Assembly: GCF_005233875.1 (NCBI RefSeq)
Contig: NZ_SZPZ01000006.1
Location: 124,001 to 188,000, forward strand
Reading direction: 5' to 3'
DNA length: 64,000 nt
From: Kribbella jiaozuonensis
GTDB lineage: Bacteria > Actinomycetota > Actinomycetes > Propionibacteriales > Kribbellaceae
In this document: piece after piece, positions 34,580 to 43,359 of the stretch
Layout: each line of letters opens with the position of its first letter
How positions within the stretch are numbered: the stretch's first letter is position 1
Position numbers and translations under genes: made by a program
Notes under the pieces: model-generated
The model's input: the letters and a program-made list of their open reading frames with translations, nothing else
Databases searched by the model: none
Told to the model about the DNA's origin: nothing

Positions 34580-35101
34580 GTGAGCGACATCACCACCGAG
34601 ACCGAAGAGTTCGACCCCGAGGTCCCCATCGACAACGAGGGCCCGGTCGCCTACACCTCCGAGACCAACCCGGCTCCGGAGCAGCGCGCCGAGACGGGTC
34701 GGGTCGCGGTCATCAACCCGGCCGGCGCCACTGGTCGCCGCAAGGAGGCCGTCGCCCGCGTCCGGATCGTCCCGGGCACCGGCAAGTGGAAGATCAACGG
34801 GAAGGACCTCGACGTCTACTTCCCGAACAAGGTCCACCAGCAGCACGTGAACGAGCCGTTCGTCGTCGCGGGCCTCGAGGGCTCGTACGACGTGATCGCC
34901 CGGATCAACGGCGGCGGTATCACCGGCCAGGCCGGTGCGCTGCAGCTCGGCGTCGCCCGCTGCCTGAACGCGGCGGACCTCGAGGCCAACCGTCCGGGTC
35001 TGAAGAAGGCCGGCCTGCTGACCCGCGACGCGCGGATCAAGGAGCGCAAGAAGGCCGGACTCAAGAAGGCCCGTAAGGCGCCTCAGTACAGCAAGCGCTG
35101 A
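34580..35101 (+). CDS. rpsI: 30S ribosomal protein S9 with acidic N-terminal extension
   Basis: The S9 core begins near residue 42 (GRVAVINPAGATGRRKEAVA) and ends in the P-site tRNA tail KAPQYSKR. The first 40 residues are an acidic extension (EEFDPEVPIDNEG) common in actinobacteria. The product has 173 residues. GTG start. It is 35 nt after rplM. Confidence 0.98.
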   Translation: MSDITTETEEFDPEVPIDNEGPVAYTSETNPAPEQRAETGRVAVINPAGATGRRKEAVARVRIVPGTGKWKINGKDLDVYFPNKVHQQHVNEPFVVAGLEGSYDVIARINGGGITGQAGALQLGVARCLNAADLEANRPGLKKAGLLTRDARIKERKKAGLKKARKAPQYSKR

Positions 35102-35108
35102 TCACCTG

Positions 35109-36455
35109 ATGGGGCGTTTGTTCGGTACGGACGGAGTCCGTGGCCTGGCGAACGTGGACCTGACCGCGGAGCTGGCGCTCGACCTTTCGGTCGCGGCAGC
35201 TCACGTACTCGGCGAGGCCGGTGCCTTCGAAGGGCACCGGCCGCGCGCCGTTGTGGGCCGGGATCCTCGTGCCAGTGGTGAGTTCCTCGAAGCCGCCGTT
35301 GTCGCTGGTCTTGCCAGCGCCGGCGTCGACGTCGTCCGGCTCGGCGTACTGCCGACCCCGGCCGTCGCGTACCTGACCGGCTCGACCGGTGCCGACCTCG
35401 GTGTGATGCTGTCCGCCAGCCACAACCCGATGCCGGACAACGGCATCAAGTTCCTGGCTCGCGGCGGGATCAAGCTCGACGACGTGATCGAGGACGCCAT
35501 CGAGGCCCGGATGAACGAGGAGTGGCAGCGTCCGACCGGCGCGGCCGTGGGCCGTGTGATGGACGACGGGCAGGGCTTCGAGACGTATGTCTCGCACCTG
35601 GTCCGCTCGGCCCCGAACCGGTTCGACGGGCTCAAGGTCGTCATCGACTGCGCGAACGGCGCGGCCTCGCAGACCGCGCCGGAGGCACTGCGCCGGCTCG
35701 GCGCCGAGGTGGTCACGGTCGCCGCGGCTCCGGACGGTCTGAACATCAACCTGAACTGCGGATCCACGCATATCGAGGGTCTGCAGCGTGAGGTGATCGG
35801 TCACCGCGCCGACGTCGGCATCGCGCTCGACGGTGACGCCGACCGCTGCCTGGCGGTGGACGCGAACGGCGAGCTCGTCGACGGCGATCAGATCCTCGCA
35901 GTACTGGCGCTCGCGATGCGCGACAGCGGCCGGCTGTCGAACGACACCGTCGTCGCGACCGTGATGAGCAACCTGGGCTTCGTCCAGGCGATGGTCCGGG
36001 AGCGGATCGCGGTCGAGCAGACCAAGGTCGGCGACCGGTACGTGCTCGAGGCAATGAAGGCCGGCGGCCACAAGCTCGGCGGTGAGCAGTCCGGACACGT
36101 GATCCTGTCCGACCACGCCACCACCGGCGACGGCACGCTGACCGCGGTCATGCTGCTGGCCCGGGTCGCGCAGACGGGGAAGAGCCTGGCCGACCTGGCC
36201 GGCGCGATGACCCGCCTCCCGCAGGTGCTGGTCAACGTGAAGGACGTGGACAAGAACCGCGCGGGCACCGACGCCACAGTCCAGTCCGCCGTCGCGGAAG
36301 CCACCTCTCGCCTGGGTGACTCCGGGCGGGTCCTGCTCCGCCCGTCGGGCACCGAGCCGCTCGTCCGCGTCATGGTCGAGGCCGAGTCCTCGGACACCGC
36401 GCACGAGATCGCCCATTCCCTCGCCGACGTGGTTGCGACTTCACTGAAGCTGTAG
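35109..36455 (+). CDS. glmM: Phosphoglucosamine mutase
   Basis: The enzyme converts glucosamine-6-phosphate to glucosamine-1-phosphate for UDP-GlcNAc and the cell wall. The product has 448 residues. The phosphoserine loop SASHNP (S104), the metal loop DGDADR near residue 243 and the phosphate-binding RPSGTEP near residue 415 are intact. It follows rpsI by 7 nt, the normal rplM-rpsI-glmM order, and its stop overlaps the next start by one base. Confidence 0.97.
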   Translation: MGRLFGTDGVRGLANVDLTAELALDLSVAAAHVLGEAGAFEGHRPRAVVGRDPRASGEFLEAAVVAGLASAGVDVVRLGVLPTPAVAYLTGSTGADLGVMLSASHNPMPDNGIKFLARGGIKLDDVIEDAIEARMNEEWQRPTGAAVGRVMDDGQGFETYVSHLVRSAPNRFDGLKVVIDCANGAASQTAPEALRRLGAEVVTVAAAPDGLNINLNCGSTHIEGLQREVIGHRADVGIALDGDADRCLAVDANGELVDGDQILAVLALAMRDSGRLSNDTVVATVMSNLGFVQAMVRERIAVEQTKVGDRYVLEAMKAGGHKLGGEQSGHVILSDHATTGDGTLTAVMLLARVAQTGKSLADLAGAMTRLPQVLVNVKDVDKNRAGTDATVQSAVAEATSRLGDSGRVLLRPSGTEPLVRVMVEAESSDTAHEIAHSLADVVATSLKL

Positions 36456-37281
36456 TGGAGCATCGAGAGCTGGAGCTGTTCCTGCATCTGGCGCGGACGC
36501 TGAACTACGGACGCACCAGCCTCGAATGCCACGTCAGTGCGGCCACGCTGACCCGTACGATCCAGCGACTGGAGACGCGGGTCGGCGCCCGGTTGCTCGA
36601 TCGCGGGCCGCGGGGTGTCGTACTGACCGCCGAGGGGCGGCGGTTCTCGGCGTACGCCGAGCAGGCGTTGGGACTGTGGGACGACTACCGTGCAGGGGCT
36701 GACGAGCCGGCCGGGCTGACGGGGGAGTTGCGGATCTTCGCGACCGTCACCGCGTGCCAGACGTTGCTCCCGGTTCTGTTGGCGCCGTTGCGTACGGCGC
36801 ATCCGCAGATCCGGCTCGATGTGCGGACCGGTGATGCGGCGGCTGCGCTCGCGCGGTGGACGAGGGCGAGGTGGATGCCGCGGTTGCGGGGATCCCGAAG
36901 CGGCTCCCGCAAACGCTGGTCAGTCGGCCGGTTGTTGTCACGGATCTGCTGCTGGTGAAGGCTCGCGAGGGCACCGTGGACGAGGCGTACGTCGTGCCGG
37001 CGCGCGGGCTGGTGCGGGAGGCGGCCTTCCGCTGGTTTCGCTCCACCGCTACCAAGCCGGTGATTGCAGCCGAGCCGGACGGGCATGAAGCGCTGCTTGC
37101 CCTTGTAGCGTTGGGATGTGGGACAGGAGTCGTACCGCGGCTGGTGCTGGAGTCGTCGGCTGTGCGGGACAGGCTGGTCGAGGTGCCGGCTGCACTGGAG
37201 ACGCTTACGATCGGGCTTTGCGTGCGGCGCGCCGACCTGCCCCGGCCTTTGATCGCGGCGCTCTGGGACCTGCGACCGTAG
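36455..37281 (+). pseudogene. ilvY: IlvY-like LysR regulator, interrupted by an apparent frameshift
   Basis: The first frame (from GTG 36455) encodes a LysR helix-turn-helix and the start of the effector domain (GELRIFATVTACQTLLPVLL, then LDVRTGDAAAALA). Near 36853-36857 the homology jumps to the next frame, which continues VDEGEVDAAVAGIPKRLP to the end at 37281 (GHEALLALVALGCGTGVVP). One missing base in GCGCGGTGGACG explains it. Read through, the protein would be about 275 residues and resembles E. coli IlvY as I recall it. It could be a true pseudogene or a sequencing error. The 3' end overlaps the convergent LacI gene by 77 bp. Confidence 0.8.
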
Positions 37282-38269
37282 CGCCCGGATAGAGCTTGGC
37301 CGGCACGAGCTGGGGCGGAAGTGGGTCGGCCCCCTCGACCTGGCGGATCAGCGATTCGGTGCCCAGCTGCCCCAGCTCCGGACCGGGCGTTCGCATGATC
37401 GTCAGCTGTGGATTCGTCAGTGCCGCCATTTCCGGTGCCATCAGCAACGGTAGGACCGAGATGTCCTCAGGAACCTTGTAACCAAGGCGATTCAGCCCCG
37501 CGACCGCCCCGAGCGCGGCGAACTCGTTGACGATCAGCACCGCCGTCGTGTCCGGATGCGCCTCGACCAACTGAGCCATCGCCTCCTGCCCGGACTGCGT
37601 CGAACCCGAGCTCTCCATCACCACGATCTCCAGCCCGTACTCCGCCGCCACCCGCCGGTACGCCGACTCCGAGCGCACGTACGGCCCGTAGGTGCTGAAC
37701 ACCGGATCGGTCAGGTTGCCCGAGATCAGCACGATCCGCCGATGGCCGAGCTCGTACAGATGCCCGACCGCATCCTCGACCGTCCGGTCGAAGTCGATGT
37801 CGACGTGGGCCAGGCCCTCCAACGACGACGTCCGTCCGATCAACGCGAACGGCGTCGACGTCTCCTGCAGGACCGTCACCCGTGGATCGTCCAGCTGGAC
37901 CTCCATCAGTACGACGCCGTCCACCAACCCCTGCCCGACCAGCTCCTTCAACTCGGTCCCGTCGTTCCCGACCGGCCAGAGCACCAGGTGGTAGTCCTGC
38001 TTGCGCGCCGCATCCGCCGCGCTGGTGAAGAACTCCGCCGCCGAGAACCCGAACTTGTGGTCGAGCGCCGGATACGCCATCGCGATGATGTGCGTACGCC
38101 GACTCGCCAGCGCCCGGGCCACCACGTTGCGGCGGTACCCGAGCTCAGCCATCGCCGCCTCGATCCGCGCCCGGGTCGTCGCGGTTACCGGCTTCGTGTC
38201 GTTCAGCAGGAACGAGACCGTCGCGATCGACACCCCGGCCCGCTCCGCAACGTCGCGCATCGTGACCAT
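37205..38269 (-). CDS. LacI-family transcriptional repressor
   Basis: The 354-residue product has an N-terminal LacI helix-turn-helix with hinge (MRDVAERAGVSIATVSFLLN to ARALASRRT), then a periplasmic-binding-type sugar domain. The last 20 residues are a basic tail (RSKAGAGRRAARKARS). It is divergent from the ABC importer genes, whose promoter region contains two LacI-type half-palindromes. It probably senses the imported sugar or a derivative. Confidence 0.93.
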   Translation of the reverse strand: MVTMRDVAERAGVSIATVSFLLNDTKPVTATTRARIEAAMAELGYRRNVVARALASRRTHIIAMAYPALDHKFGFSAAEFFTSAADAARKQDYHLVLWPVGNDGTELKELVGQGLVDGVVLMEVQLDDPRVTVLQETSTPFALIGRTSSLEGLAHVDIDFDRTVEDAVGHLYELGHRRIVLISGNLTDPVFSTYGPYVRSESAYRRVAAEYGLEIVVMESSGSTQSGQEAMAQLVEAHPDTTAVLIVNEFAALGAVAGLNRLGYKVPEDISVLPLLMAPEMAALTNPQLTIMRTPGPELGQLGTESLIRQVEGADPLPPQLVPAKLYPGATVAGPRAPRSKAGAGRRAARKARS

Positions 38270-38291
38270 CGATCCGACCCCCTCTGAACTC

Positions 38292-38403
38292 TTGACAGCG
38301 ATGTGACCTACGGAACATAGTCCTTCAACGCCTCAGTTAAGCGGTTTACCGCCCAATCGACAAGTGCATCGAAATTTTTCCTCGTCCGTTGGTTAAACGC
38401 TTA
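38292..38403 (+). promoter_or_regulatory. Sugar-importer promoter with two LacI-type operators
   Basis: TTGACA (38292-38297) and CATAGT (38316-38321) with an 18-nt spacer form the promoter. TTAAGCGGTTTA (38337-38348) lies just after the expected start site, and TAAACGCTTA (38394-38403) just before the AAGGAG ribosome-binding site. Both carry the central CG and flanking AA/TT of LacI-family operators. Their 57-nt spacing would allow looping or a road-block. Confidence 0.65.
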
Positions 38404-38419
38404 GAAGGAGCCCGATGTC

Positions 38420-39655
38420 ATGATCAGCAAGCGGATCGCTGCCGCGCTGGCGGGTGCGACGACGGTGTCGCTCCTGCTGGTCGCCTGCGGTGACAACGGC
38501 GGCGGTGGCCAGTCGTCGTCCTCGTCCGGCGACAGCGTCAAGAGCCTCACGATCCTGGACTACTACAACAACGAACCGGACAAATCCCTTGTACAGAAGG
38601 GACTTGACTCCTGCGCGTCGCAGCTCGGAATCACGATCCAACGGGAGACGGTGCCTGGTGACACCTTGATCCAGAAGGTGCTGCAGCAGGCATCCTCGAA
38701 GACGCTGCCCGACGTGCTGATGCTCGACAACCCCGACGTACAGCAGATCGCCGCGACCGGCGCGCTGGCGCCCTTGAACGACATGGGGCTGACCAGCGAC
38801 GGAGTGATCAAGGGCATGGTCGACGCGACGTCGTACCAGGGCAAGCTCTACGGGCTGGCGCCGGTGACGAACACGATCGCGCTGTTCTACAACAAGGACA
38901 TGCTGGCCGAGGCCGGCGTCCAACCGCCGAAGACCTGGGACGAGCTGAAGGCCGCGGCCAAGAAGCTGACCAAGCCCGGCCGGTACGGGATGGCGTTCAA
39001 CGCGAACGCGACGTACGAAGGCTCGTGGCAGTTCCTGCCGGCGATGTGGACCAACGGCGGCGACGAGACTGACCTGACCAGCCCGCAGGTCGCGGATGCC
39101 CTGCAGCTGTGGGTCGACCTGGTGAAGTCGGGGTCGGCGTCGAAGAGCGTCATCAACTGGACGCAGGGCGACGTCAACGACCAGTTCATCGCCGGTAAGG
39201 CCGCGATGATGGTGAACGGCCCGTGGCAGATCCCGTCGCTGAACAAGAACCCGAAGATCAAGTGGGACGTGGTCACGTTCCCGCTGAACAAGCCGGACCA
39301 GACGCCGGTCGCACCGCTCGGCGGCGAGGCCTGGACGGTCCCGTTGAACAAGGACCAGGCCAAGCAGCAGAAGGCCGCGGACTTCGTGAAGTGCCTGAAC
39401 TCGGACGAGAACGAACTGGCCTGGGCGAAGGCCCGGTTCACGCTGCCGACCAAGCTCGCGCTGCTCGACCAGTACGCCAAGGACGTGCCTTCGATGAAGG
39501 CCTTCGCCGAGCAGGTGAAGACGGCCCGGGCCCGGACCGGCAAGCTGGGTGACAAGTGGCCCGACGCCGCCAAGGTGATCTACCAGGCCATCCAGCTGGC
39601 GCTGACCGGTAAGGCCTCGGCCCAGGACGCCTTCAAGCAGGCTTCCGGCGGCTGA
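38420..39655 (+). CDS. ABC sugar importer, solute-binding lipoprotein
   Basis: The 411-residue product has a lipoprotein signal (MISKRIAAALAGATT, then LLLVAC with the lipobox Cys at about residue 23). It belongs to the extracellular solute-binding protein family 1 (sugar type), with PDVLMLDNPDVQ and GKLYGLAPVTNTIALFYNKD motifs. The ligand is probably an oligo- or disaccharide. It is the first gene of a five-gene operon. AAGGAG lies 9 nt before the ATG. Confidence 0.92.
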   Translation: MISKRIAAALAGATTVSLLLVACGDNGGGGQSSSSSGDSVKSLTILDYYNNEPDKSLVQKGLDSCASQLGITIQRETVPGDTLIQKVLQQASSKTLPDVLMLDNPDVQQIAATGALAPLNDMGLTSDGVIKGMVDATSYQGKLYGLAPVTNTIALFYNKDMLAEAGVQPPKTWDELKAAAKKLTKPGRYGMAFNANATYEGSWQFLPAMWTNGGDETDLTSPQVADALQLWVDLVKSGSASKSVINWTQGDVNDQFIAGKAAMMVNGPWQIPSLNKNPKIKWDVVTFPLNKPDQTPVAPLGGEAWTVPLNKDQAKQQKAADFVKCLNSDENELAWAKARFTLPTKLALLDQYAKDVPSMKAFAEQVKTARARTGKLGDKWPDAAKVIYQAIQLALTGKASAQDAFKQASGG

Positions 39656-39658
39656 TCC

Positions 39659-40597
39659 ATGGTGGCTCTGACACGTACGACGGTGGCCGGCCGCGAGCGG
39701 GTTCGCGGCCGGCGCCACCGTGGTGAGGACCTGACCAAGATCCTGTTCGTCCTGCCGGCCGCGGTGGCCATGGTGGCGCTCTTCGGCTACCCGGTGGTGA
39801 AGAACCTGCTGATGAGCCTGCAGGACTACACCCTGAAGACGTTCTTCACCGGGGCAGCGCCCTGGGTCGGGCTGCAGAACTACAGCGCGGTCGTGCACGA
39901 CAAGCTGTTCTCGGACGCGATGCTGAACACCGCGCTGTTCACGATCGGGTCGATCGCGTTCCAGTTCGTGATCGGGCTCGGGCTGGCGCTGTTCTTCCGC
40001 AATCGCTTCCCGCTCGGCGGCCTGCTGCGCTCGTTGCTCCTGCTGCCGTGGCTGTTGCCGCTGATCGTGTCGAGCGCGACCTGGCGCTCGATCCTCGAGC
40101 AGGACAGCGGCATCCTCAACCGGACCCTGATGGGCCTGCACATCGTCAACGATCCGGTGCCGTGGCTGAACTCGCCGTCGGTTGCGCTGATCGCGGTGAT
40201 CGGCGTGAACATCTGGATCGGCATCCCGTTCAACGTGACGCTGCTGTACTCCGGTCTCGCCGAGATCCCGGACGAGCTGTACGAAGCCGGGCAGCTCGAC
40301 GGTGCGACCGGGTGGCGCGCGTTCTTCTACATCACCTGGCCGAACCTGCGGTCGGTGGCCGGCGTGGTGCTGATGCTCGGCGTCGTTTACACGATCAAGG
40401 TCCTGGACATCATCCTCGGCCTCACCGGCGGCGGACCGGCGAACGCGACGCAGACGCTGGCGACCCAGTCGTACGAGAAATCCTTTGTGGACTTCAAGTT
40501 CGGGCAGGGCGCCGCGTTGAGCAACATCCTGATCGCGATCTCGTTCGTGTTCGCGATCTTCTACCTGCGCAGCACCCGCCGCGCGGTCGACGAGTAG
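39659..40597 (+). CDS. ABC sugar importer, permease 1 (MalF-like)
   Basis: The 312-residue product has six predicted membrane helices and the cytoplasmic EAA loop (YEAGQLDGATGWRAFFYITWP), which docks the ATPase. Starts 3 nt after the binding-protein gene. Confidence 0.92.
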   Translation: MVALTRTTVAGRERVRGRRHRGEDLTKILFVLPAAVAMVALFGYPVVKNLLMSLQDYTLKTFFTGAAPWVGLQNYSAVVHDKLFSDAMLNTALFTIGSIAFQFVIGLGLALFFRNRFPLGGLLRSLLLLPWLLPLIVSSATWRSILEQDSGILNRTLMGLHIVNDPVPWLNSPSVALIAVIGVNIWIGIPFNVTLLYSGLAEIPDELYEAGQLDGATGWRAFFYITWPNLRSVAGVVLMLGVVYTIKVLDIILGLTGGGPANATQTLATQSYEKSFVDFKFGQGAALSNILIAISFVFAIFYLRSTRRAVDE

Positions 40598-40606
40598 GAG
40601 GGCAGC

Positions 40607-41407
40607 ATGCGACGTACGGCGTACACCGTCATCGGGATCGTGATCCTGGCCGTGATGCTGTTCCCCGTCTACTGGATGGTCAACGCCTCGCTGCAACCGT
40701 CCGGGAACACGCTGACCGCGGGCTTCCTGCCGTTGCACCCGACGTTCACCGGCTACAAACGCGCCCTCGACGAGCAGGGCGGCAACCTCGTCACCAGCAT
40801 GATCATCGCGGCCGGGACCGTCGTACTGAGTCTCGCGATCGCGACACCGTGTGCGTACGCGCTCTCGCAGTTCCGGTCCCGCTGGGTGTCGATCGGGCTG
40901 CTGGCGATCCTGATCTCGCAGATGATCCCGGGGATCGTGATCGCGAACGCGCTGTACACGGCGTACGAACGGATCGGGCTGCTGAACTCGATCCCGGGGC
41001 TGATCGTGGCGAACTGCAGCAGCGGTATCCCGTTCGCGATCCTGATCCTGCGCTCGTTCATGATGTCGCTGCCGCCGTCGCTGGTGGAGGCCGCGCGGGT
41101 GGACGGCGCGGGGTTGTTCCGGGCGTTCGTGGCGATCGTGTTGCCGATCAGCAAGAACTCGCTCATCACCGCGGGACTGTTCAGTTTCCTCTTCTCCTGG
41201 AGCGATTTCCTGTTCGCGCTGACGCTGACCACGAAGGGCGGCGTACGGCCGGTGACGCTGGGGATCTATCAGTACCTCGGCACGCAGGTGCAGAACTGGA
41301 ACGCGGTGATGGCGACCGCGGTGCTCTCGGCGATCCCGGCCATCGTGCTGCTGGTCGCCGCACAGAAATACATTGCCGCCGGCGCCATCGGCGGAGCCGT
41401 CAAATAA
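40607..41407 (+). CDS. ABC sugar importer, permease 2 (MalG-like)
   Basis: The 266-residue product has six membrane helices. The EAA loop is VEAARVDGAGLFRAFVAIVLP. An AGGAGGG site precedes the ATG. No ATPase gene is near; actinobacteria often share one MsiK-type ATPase among such importers, so one elsewhere in the genome is expected. Confidence 0.92.
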   Translation: MRRTAYTVIGIVILAVMLFPVYWMVNASLQPSGNTLTAGFLPLHPTFTGYKRALDEQGGNLVTSMIIAAGTVVLSLAIATPCAYALSQFRSRWVSIGLLAILISQMIPGIVIANALYTAYERIGLLNSIPGLIVANCSSGIPFAILILRSFMMSLPPSLVEAARVDGAGLFRAFVAIVLPISKNSLITAGLFSFLFSWSDFLFALTLTTKGGVRPVTLGIYQYLGTQVQNWNAVMATAVLSAIPAIVLLVAAQKYIAAGAIGGAVK

Positions 41408-41425
41408 TCCTTAAGGACAACGAAT

Positions 41426-42199
41426 ATGACGCTGAAAGTACTCGTCTGGGGCGAGAACCGGCACGAGCAGATCGAGCCGCACGTCCGGGAGATCTACCCG
41501 GACGGCATGCACGAGACCATCGCCGCCGGCATCCGCGAGAACCTCGACGCCGCTGACGTTTCCACCACGACTCTGGACGAGCCGGAGCACGGCCTGACCG
41601 AGGAGGTGCTGGCCAACACCGACGTACTCGTCTGGTGGGGCCACGCCGCGCACGGTGAGGTCGAGGACAAGGTAGTCGACCGCGTGTATCAGCACGTGCT
41701 GTCGGGTATGGGCCTGGTCGTGCTGCACTCCGGTCACTGGTCGAAGATCTTCGGCAAGCTGATGGGTACGACGTGCACCCTGCGCTGGCGCAGTGAACGC
41801 GACCGTGAGCTGGTTTGGACGATCAACCCGACCCACCCGATCGCGCAGGGCGTCCCGCACCCGATCGTGATCGAGCAGCAGGAGATGTACGGCGAGTTCT
41901 TCGACATCCCGGTCCCGGACGAACTGGTCTTCGTGTCCTCGTTCTCCGGCGGCGAGGTGTTCCGCTCGGGCTGTACGTTCCGCCGCGGGCACGGGAAGAT
42001 CTTCTACTTCTCGCCCGGCGACCAGGACTTCCCGGTGTATCACCACAAGGACGTCCGCAAGGTGATCGCGAACGGCGTCAAGTGGGCGCGCGCCGATCTT
42101 CCCGAGCGGGCGCTGCCGACCCTGCTGCGCTACGAGACCGACGATTTCTTCAACGGTAAGGGCTACACCGGCCCGATCGAGGAGCCTGCGGATGCCTGA
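41426..42199 (+). CDS. thuA: ThuA-family protein (trehalose utilisation type)
   Basis: The 257-residue product has the ThuA glutamine-amidotransferase-like fold, with VLVWWGHAAHGEVED near residue 67, GLVVLHSGHWSKIFGKLMGT near residue 94, and NPTHPIAQGVP. Rhizobial ThuAB acts in conversion of trehalose to a 3-keto derivative. Here it sits between the importer and a Gfo/Idh/MocA enzyme, the same partner set. Substrate identity is inferred. It overlaps the next gene by 8 nt. Confidence 0.88.
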   Translation: MTLKVLVWGENRHEQIEPHVREIYPDGMHETIAAGIRENLDAADVSTTTLDEPEHGLTEEVLANTDVLVWWGHAAHGEVEDKVVDRVYQHVLSGMGLVVLHSGHWSKIFGKLMGTTCTLRWRSERDRELVWTINPTHPIAQGVPHPIVIEQQEMYGEFFDIPVPDELVFVSSFSGGEVFRSGCTFRRGHGKIFYFSPGDQDFPVYHHKDVRKVIANGVKWARADLPERALPTLLRYETDDFFNGKGYTGPIEEPADA

Positions 42200-43283
42200 C
42201 CCCTTGCGCCTCCTCCAGGTCGGCGCCGGCGGCATGGGCCGCGCCTGGCTCCGCACGATCGCCGCAAACCCGTCTGTACAACTCGTCGGCCTGGTCGACC
42301 TTGACCTGGACGTGGCCCGTGCGGCAGCCGACGAGCACGGATACGCCGACGTCCCGGTCGCGACGTCGATCGATGAGCTGGCCGGCGGGGCCGACGCGGT
42401 GATCGACGTGACGGTCCCGGTCGCGCATCCGAAGGTCAGCGTGGATGCCTTGCTGCGTGGGCTTCCGGTGCTGTGTGAGAAGCCGCTGGCCGAGACGGTC
42501 CGCGAGTGCCTGCAGATGGTGGCGGCCTCGGAGGTGAGCGGGAAGCTGTTGATGGTCTCGCAGTCCCGCCGCTACTTCCGCGCCGTAGCAGCCTTCCAAC
42601 GACAGCTGGCCGAGCTGGGTCCGATCGGCACGCTGTCCTGCGAGTTCTACAAGGCCCCGCACTTCAGCGGCTTCCGTGAACGCATGGCCGAGCCGCTCCT
42701 GGTCGACATGGCGATCCATCAGTTCGACCTGTCCCGCAAGCTGATCGGCTCCGAGCCGGTCTCGGTGTACTGCGATTCGTACAACCCGCCGTGGAGCTGG
42801 TTCGACGGCAACGCCGCCGCGTCCGCGATCTTCACGTACGCCGACGGCACCCGCTTCACCTTCGCCGGCAGCTGGTGCGCGCCGGGCCTGGAAACGTCCT
42901 GGAACGGCTTCTGGCGCGCGAGCACTTCCGGCGGCACAGCAACCTGGGACGGCGACAACGAACCCGTCGCCGAGCTCGCATCCGGCGAGCCCCTCCCCGC
43001 CACCATGTCCGACGAGCCGCAAGAGATCGCCGGCTCGCTGGTCGAGTTCGTCAACGCGGTCCGTACGTCGACACCCCCGCAGTCCGAGGTGCATTCCAAC
43101 GTAGTAAGCCTCGCCATGGTCGAAGCCGCCGTTCGTTCCGCCAACACCGGAGCGCCGGTCAAGATCGCCGATGTCATCACCGAAGCCCACACCGAGGCCC
43201 TGGCAACGACCGAGGACCCGGCTCTCCACGCGGCATTGAAGTCCTGGCCGAACCCGCTGAAGGCCGTCGGTCTGGAGCCCTAG
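42192..43283 (+). CDS. Gfo/Idh/MocA-family sugar oxidoreductase
   Basis: The 363-residue product has an NAD(P)-binding Rossmann start (LLQVGAGGMGRAWLRTI) and the family EKPLAET motif near residue 97. With ThuA it probably forms a ThuAB-like sugar 3-dehydrogenation step. It is the last gene of the LacI-controlled operon. Confidence 0.9.
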   Translation: MPDPLRLLQVGAGGMGRAWLRTIAANPSVQLVGLVDLDLDVARAAADEHGYADVPVATSIDELAGGADAVIDVTVPVAHPKVSVDALLRGLPVLCEKPLAETVRECLQMVAASEVSGKLLMVSQSRRYFRAVAAFQRQLAELGPIGTLSCEFYKAPHFSGFRERMAEPLLVDMAIHQFDLSRKLIGSEPVSVYCDSYNPPWSWFDGNAAASAIFTYADGTRFTFAGSWCAPGLETSWNGFWRASTSGGTATWDGDNEPVAELASGEPLPATMSDEPQEIAGSLVEFVNAVRTSTPPQSEVHSNVVSLAMVEAAVRSANTGAPVKIADVITEAHTEALATTEDPALHAALKSWPNPLKAVGLEP

Positions 43284-43314
43284 CCTTTCAGTCCCTGCAA
43301 CGGGGCGGTGCGGA

Positions 43315-43333
43315 CATTGCGCTTGCTGCAATG
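43315..43333 (+). promoter_or_regulatory. LysR-type palindrome upstream of ketol-acid reductoisomerase
   Basis: CATTGC (43315-43320), GCTTGCT, GCAATG (43328-43333) is a perfect 6+7+6 palindrome. It contains the T-N11-A pattern typical of LysR-family sites and lies 26 nt before the ilvC start. IlvY regulates ilvC in enterobacteria, and an IlvY-like gene lies 6 kb away, so this could be its operator. That link is inference. Confidence 0.5.
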
Positions 43334-43359
43334 GTCGTGCCGCCCGTTGACTGGTGGGC

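Noticed and set aside
36850..36960. Programmed frameshift in the ilvY-like gene
   Set aside because: No slippery heptamer and no obvious downstream stem were seen; a simple one-base loss or a sequencing error is more likely.
38393..40738. 781-codon minus-strand frame opposite the sugar importer
   Set aside because: Antisense to clear binding-protein and permease genes; low-complexity His/Arg/Leu composition.
40048..41556. 502-codon plus-strand frame across both permeases
   Set aside because: Out of frame with two permeases that have membrane helices and EAA loops; Arg/Asp-rich product without features.
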